A stretch of DNA of 64,000 nucleotides from Paraburkholderia ferrariae NBRC 106233 (GTDB lineage: Bacteria > Pseudomonadota > Gammaproteobacteria > Burkholderiales > Burkholderiaceae): assembly GCF_000685035.1 (NCBI RefSeq), contig NZ_BAYB01000004.1, positions 310,001 through 374,000 on the forward strand. The letters run 5' to 3'. Numbering within the stretch: position 1 is the first letter of the stretch; each line of letters starts with the position of its first letter. Below the pieces are notes generated by a model. It made no database searches. It had not been told where the DNA came from and saw nothing but the letters and a program-made list of their open reading frames with translations. Made by a program: the position numbers and the translations under genes. Shown here one piece after another: positions 63,899 through 64,000 of the stretch.

Positions 63899-63989
63899 AG
63901 CCGATGGCCGCCCGGTGTCAAGGAAAAAGGCGAGGGAGGGGTGCGGGCAACACGGTCCCTCGCCCCTTGACACCGGGCGGCCATCGGCT
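63899..63989. promoter_or_regulatory. Long hairpin, candidate single-strand promoter or origin structure
   Basis: 25-bp perfect arms (63899-63923 and 63965-63989, starting AGCCGATGGCCGCCCGG) enclose a 9-bp inner stem GGCGAGGGA/TCCCTCGCC (63929-63937, 63956-63964). A five-A bulge on the left side and an 18-base loop complete it. It lies 152 bp upstream of the DUF932 start. The structure recalls plasmid leading-region single-stranded promoters (Frpo/ssi type). Confidence 0.6.
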
Positions 63990-64000
63990 ACGGTCGAGGG

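Overview
The window looks like part of a Burkholderia-group (Burkholderiaceae, Betaproteobacteria) secondary replicon or megaplasmid. This rests on the GC-rich codon use, paired Burkholderia-type porins, DUF4148, PepSY and glycine-zipper proteins, recombinase-in-trio (RIT) elements, and a block of conjugation and partition genes at the right end. No rRNA or tRNA gene was recognised by eye.

Layout. (1) 1-10.1 kb is intact housekeeping-like DNA: the start of a chemoreceptor, then a six-gene minus-strand operon for catabolism of 2-pyrone-4,6-dicarboxylate/4-oxalomesaconate (ligI, a DctA-type transporter, a porin, ligJ, ligK and a binding-protein-fold protein). A divergent LysR regulator faces it across a perfect palindromic operator, followed by a LysR fragment and an NAD(P)-dependent dehydrogenase. 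The lower protocatechuate/gallate 4,5-cleavage route is present without a ring-cleavage dioxygenase. (2) 10.1-14 kb is sparse, with small envelope proteins and a recombinase HTH tail. (3) 14-23.2 kb is a nest of mobile elements: an IS66 element split by RIT-1, whose ritC is itself split by RIT-2. (4) 23.2-27.2 kb holds a response regulator, a PPP-family phosphatase and a truncated secreted protein. (5) 27.2-43.8 kb is bounded by RIT ends that abut the two complementary halves of an IS6-family transposase gene. Inside are RIT-3, two two-component systems, two COG4705 membrane proteins, a porin, a LysR regulator, and a roughly 440-bp internally deleted RIT derivative at the right edge. (6) 43.8-57.1 kb is decayed accessory DNA with IS6, IS21, IS256 and IS110 remnants and frameshifted glycosyltransferase, GAF and GMC oxidoreductase genes. 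Among them lie an intact GGDEF-EAL protein and small lipoproteins. (7) 57.1-64 kb resembles a conjugative plasmid oriT and leading region: a gene-free repeat-bearing stretch, a traK/traL/traM-like operon, several very small genes, a large ParB-domain protein, a DUF932 protein, and a 91-bp hairpin at the window edge.

How it fits together. Regions 1 and 7 are compact and intact, whereas 10-57 kb is a landing zone where elements have repeatedly inserted into one another. The most unusual signals are the RIT family (three copies plus a miniature derivative, each inserted in another mobile gene, with a shared palindromic core at the ends), the RIT-bounded 16.6-kb segment inside one split IS6 gene, the DctA-like transporter that lacks the usual carboxylate-binding arginine, and the hairpin upstream of the ParB/DUF932 operon, which could be a single-strand promoter.
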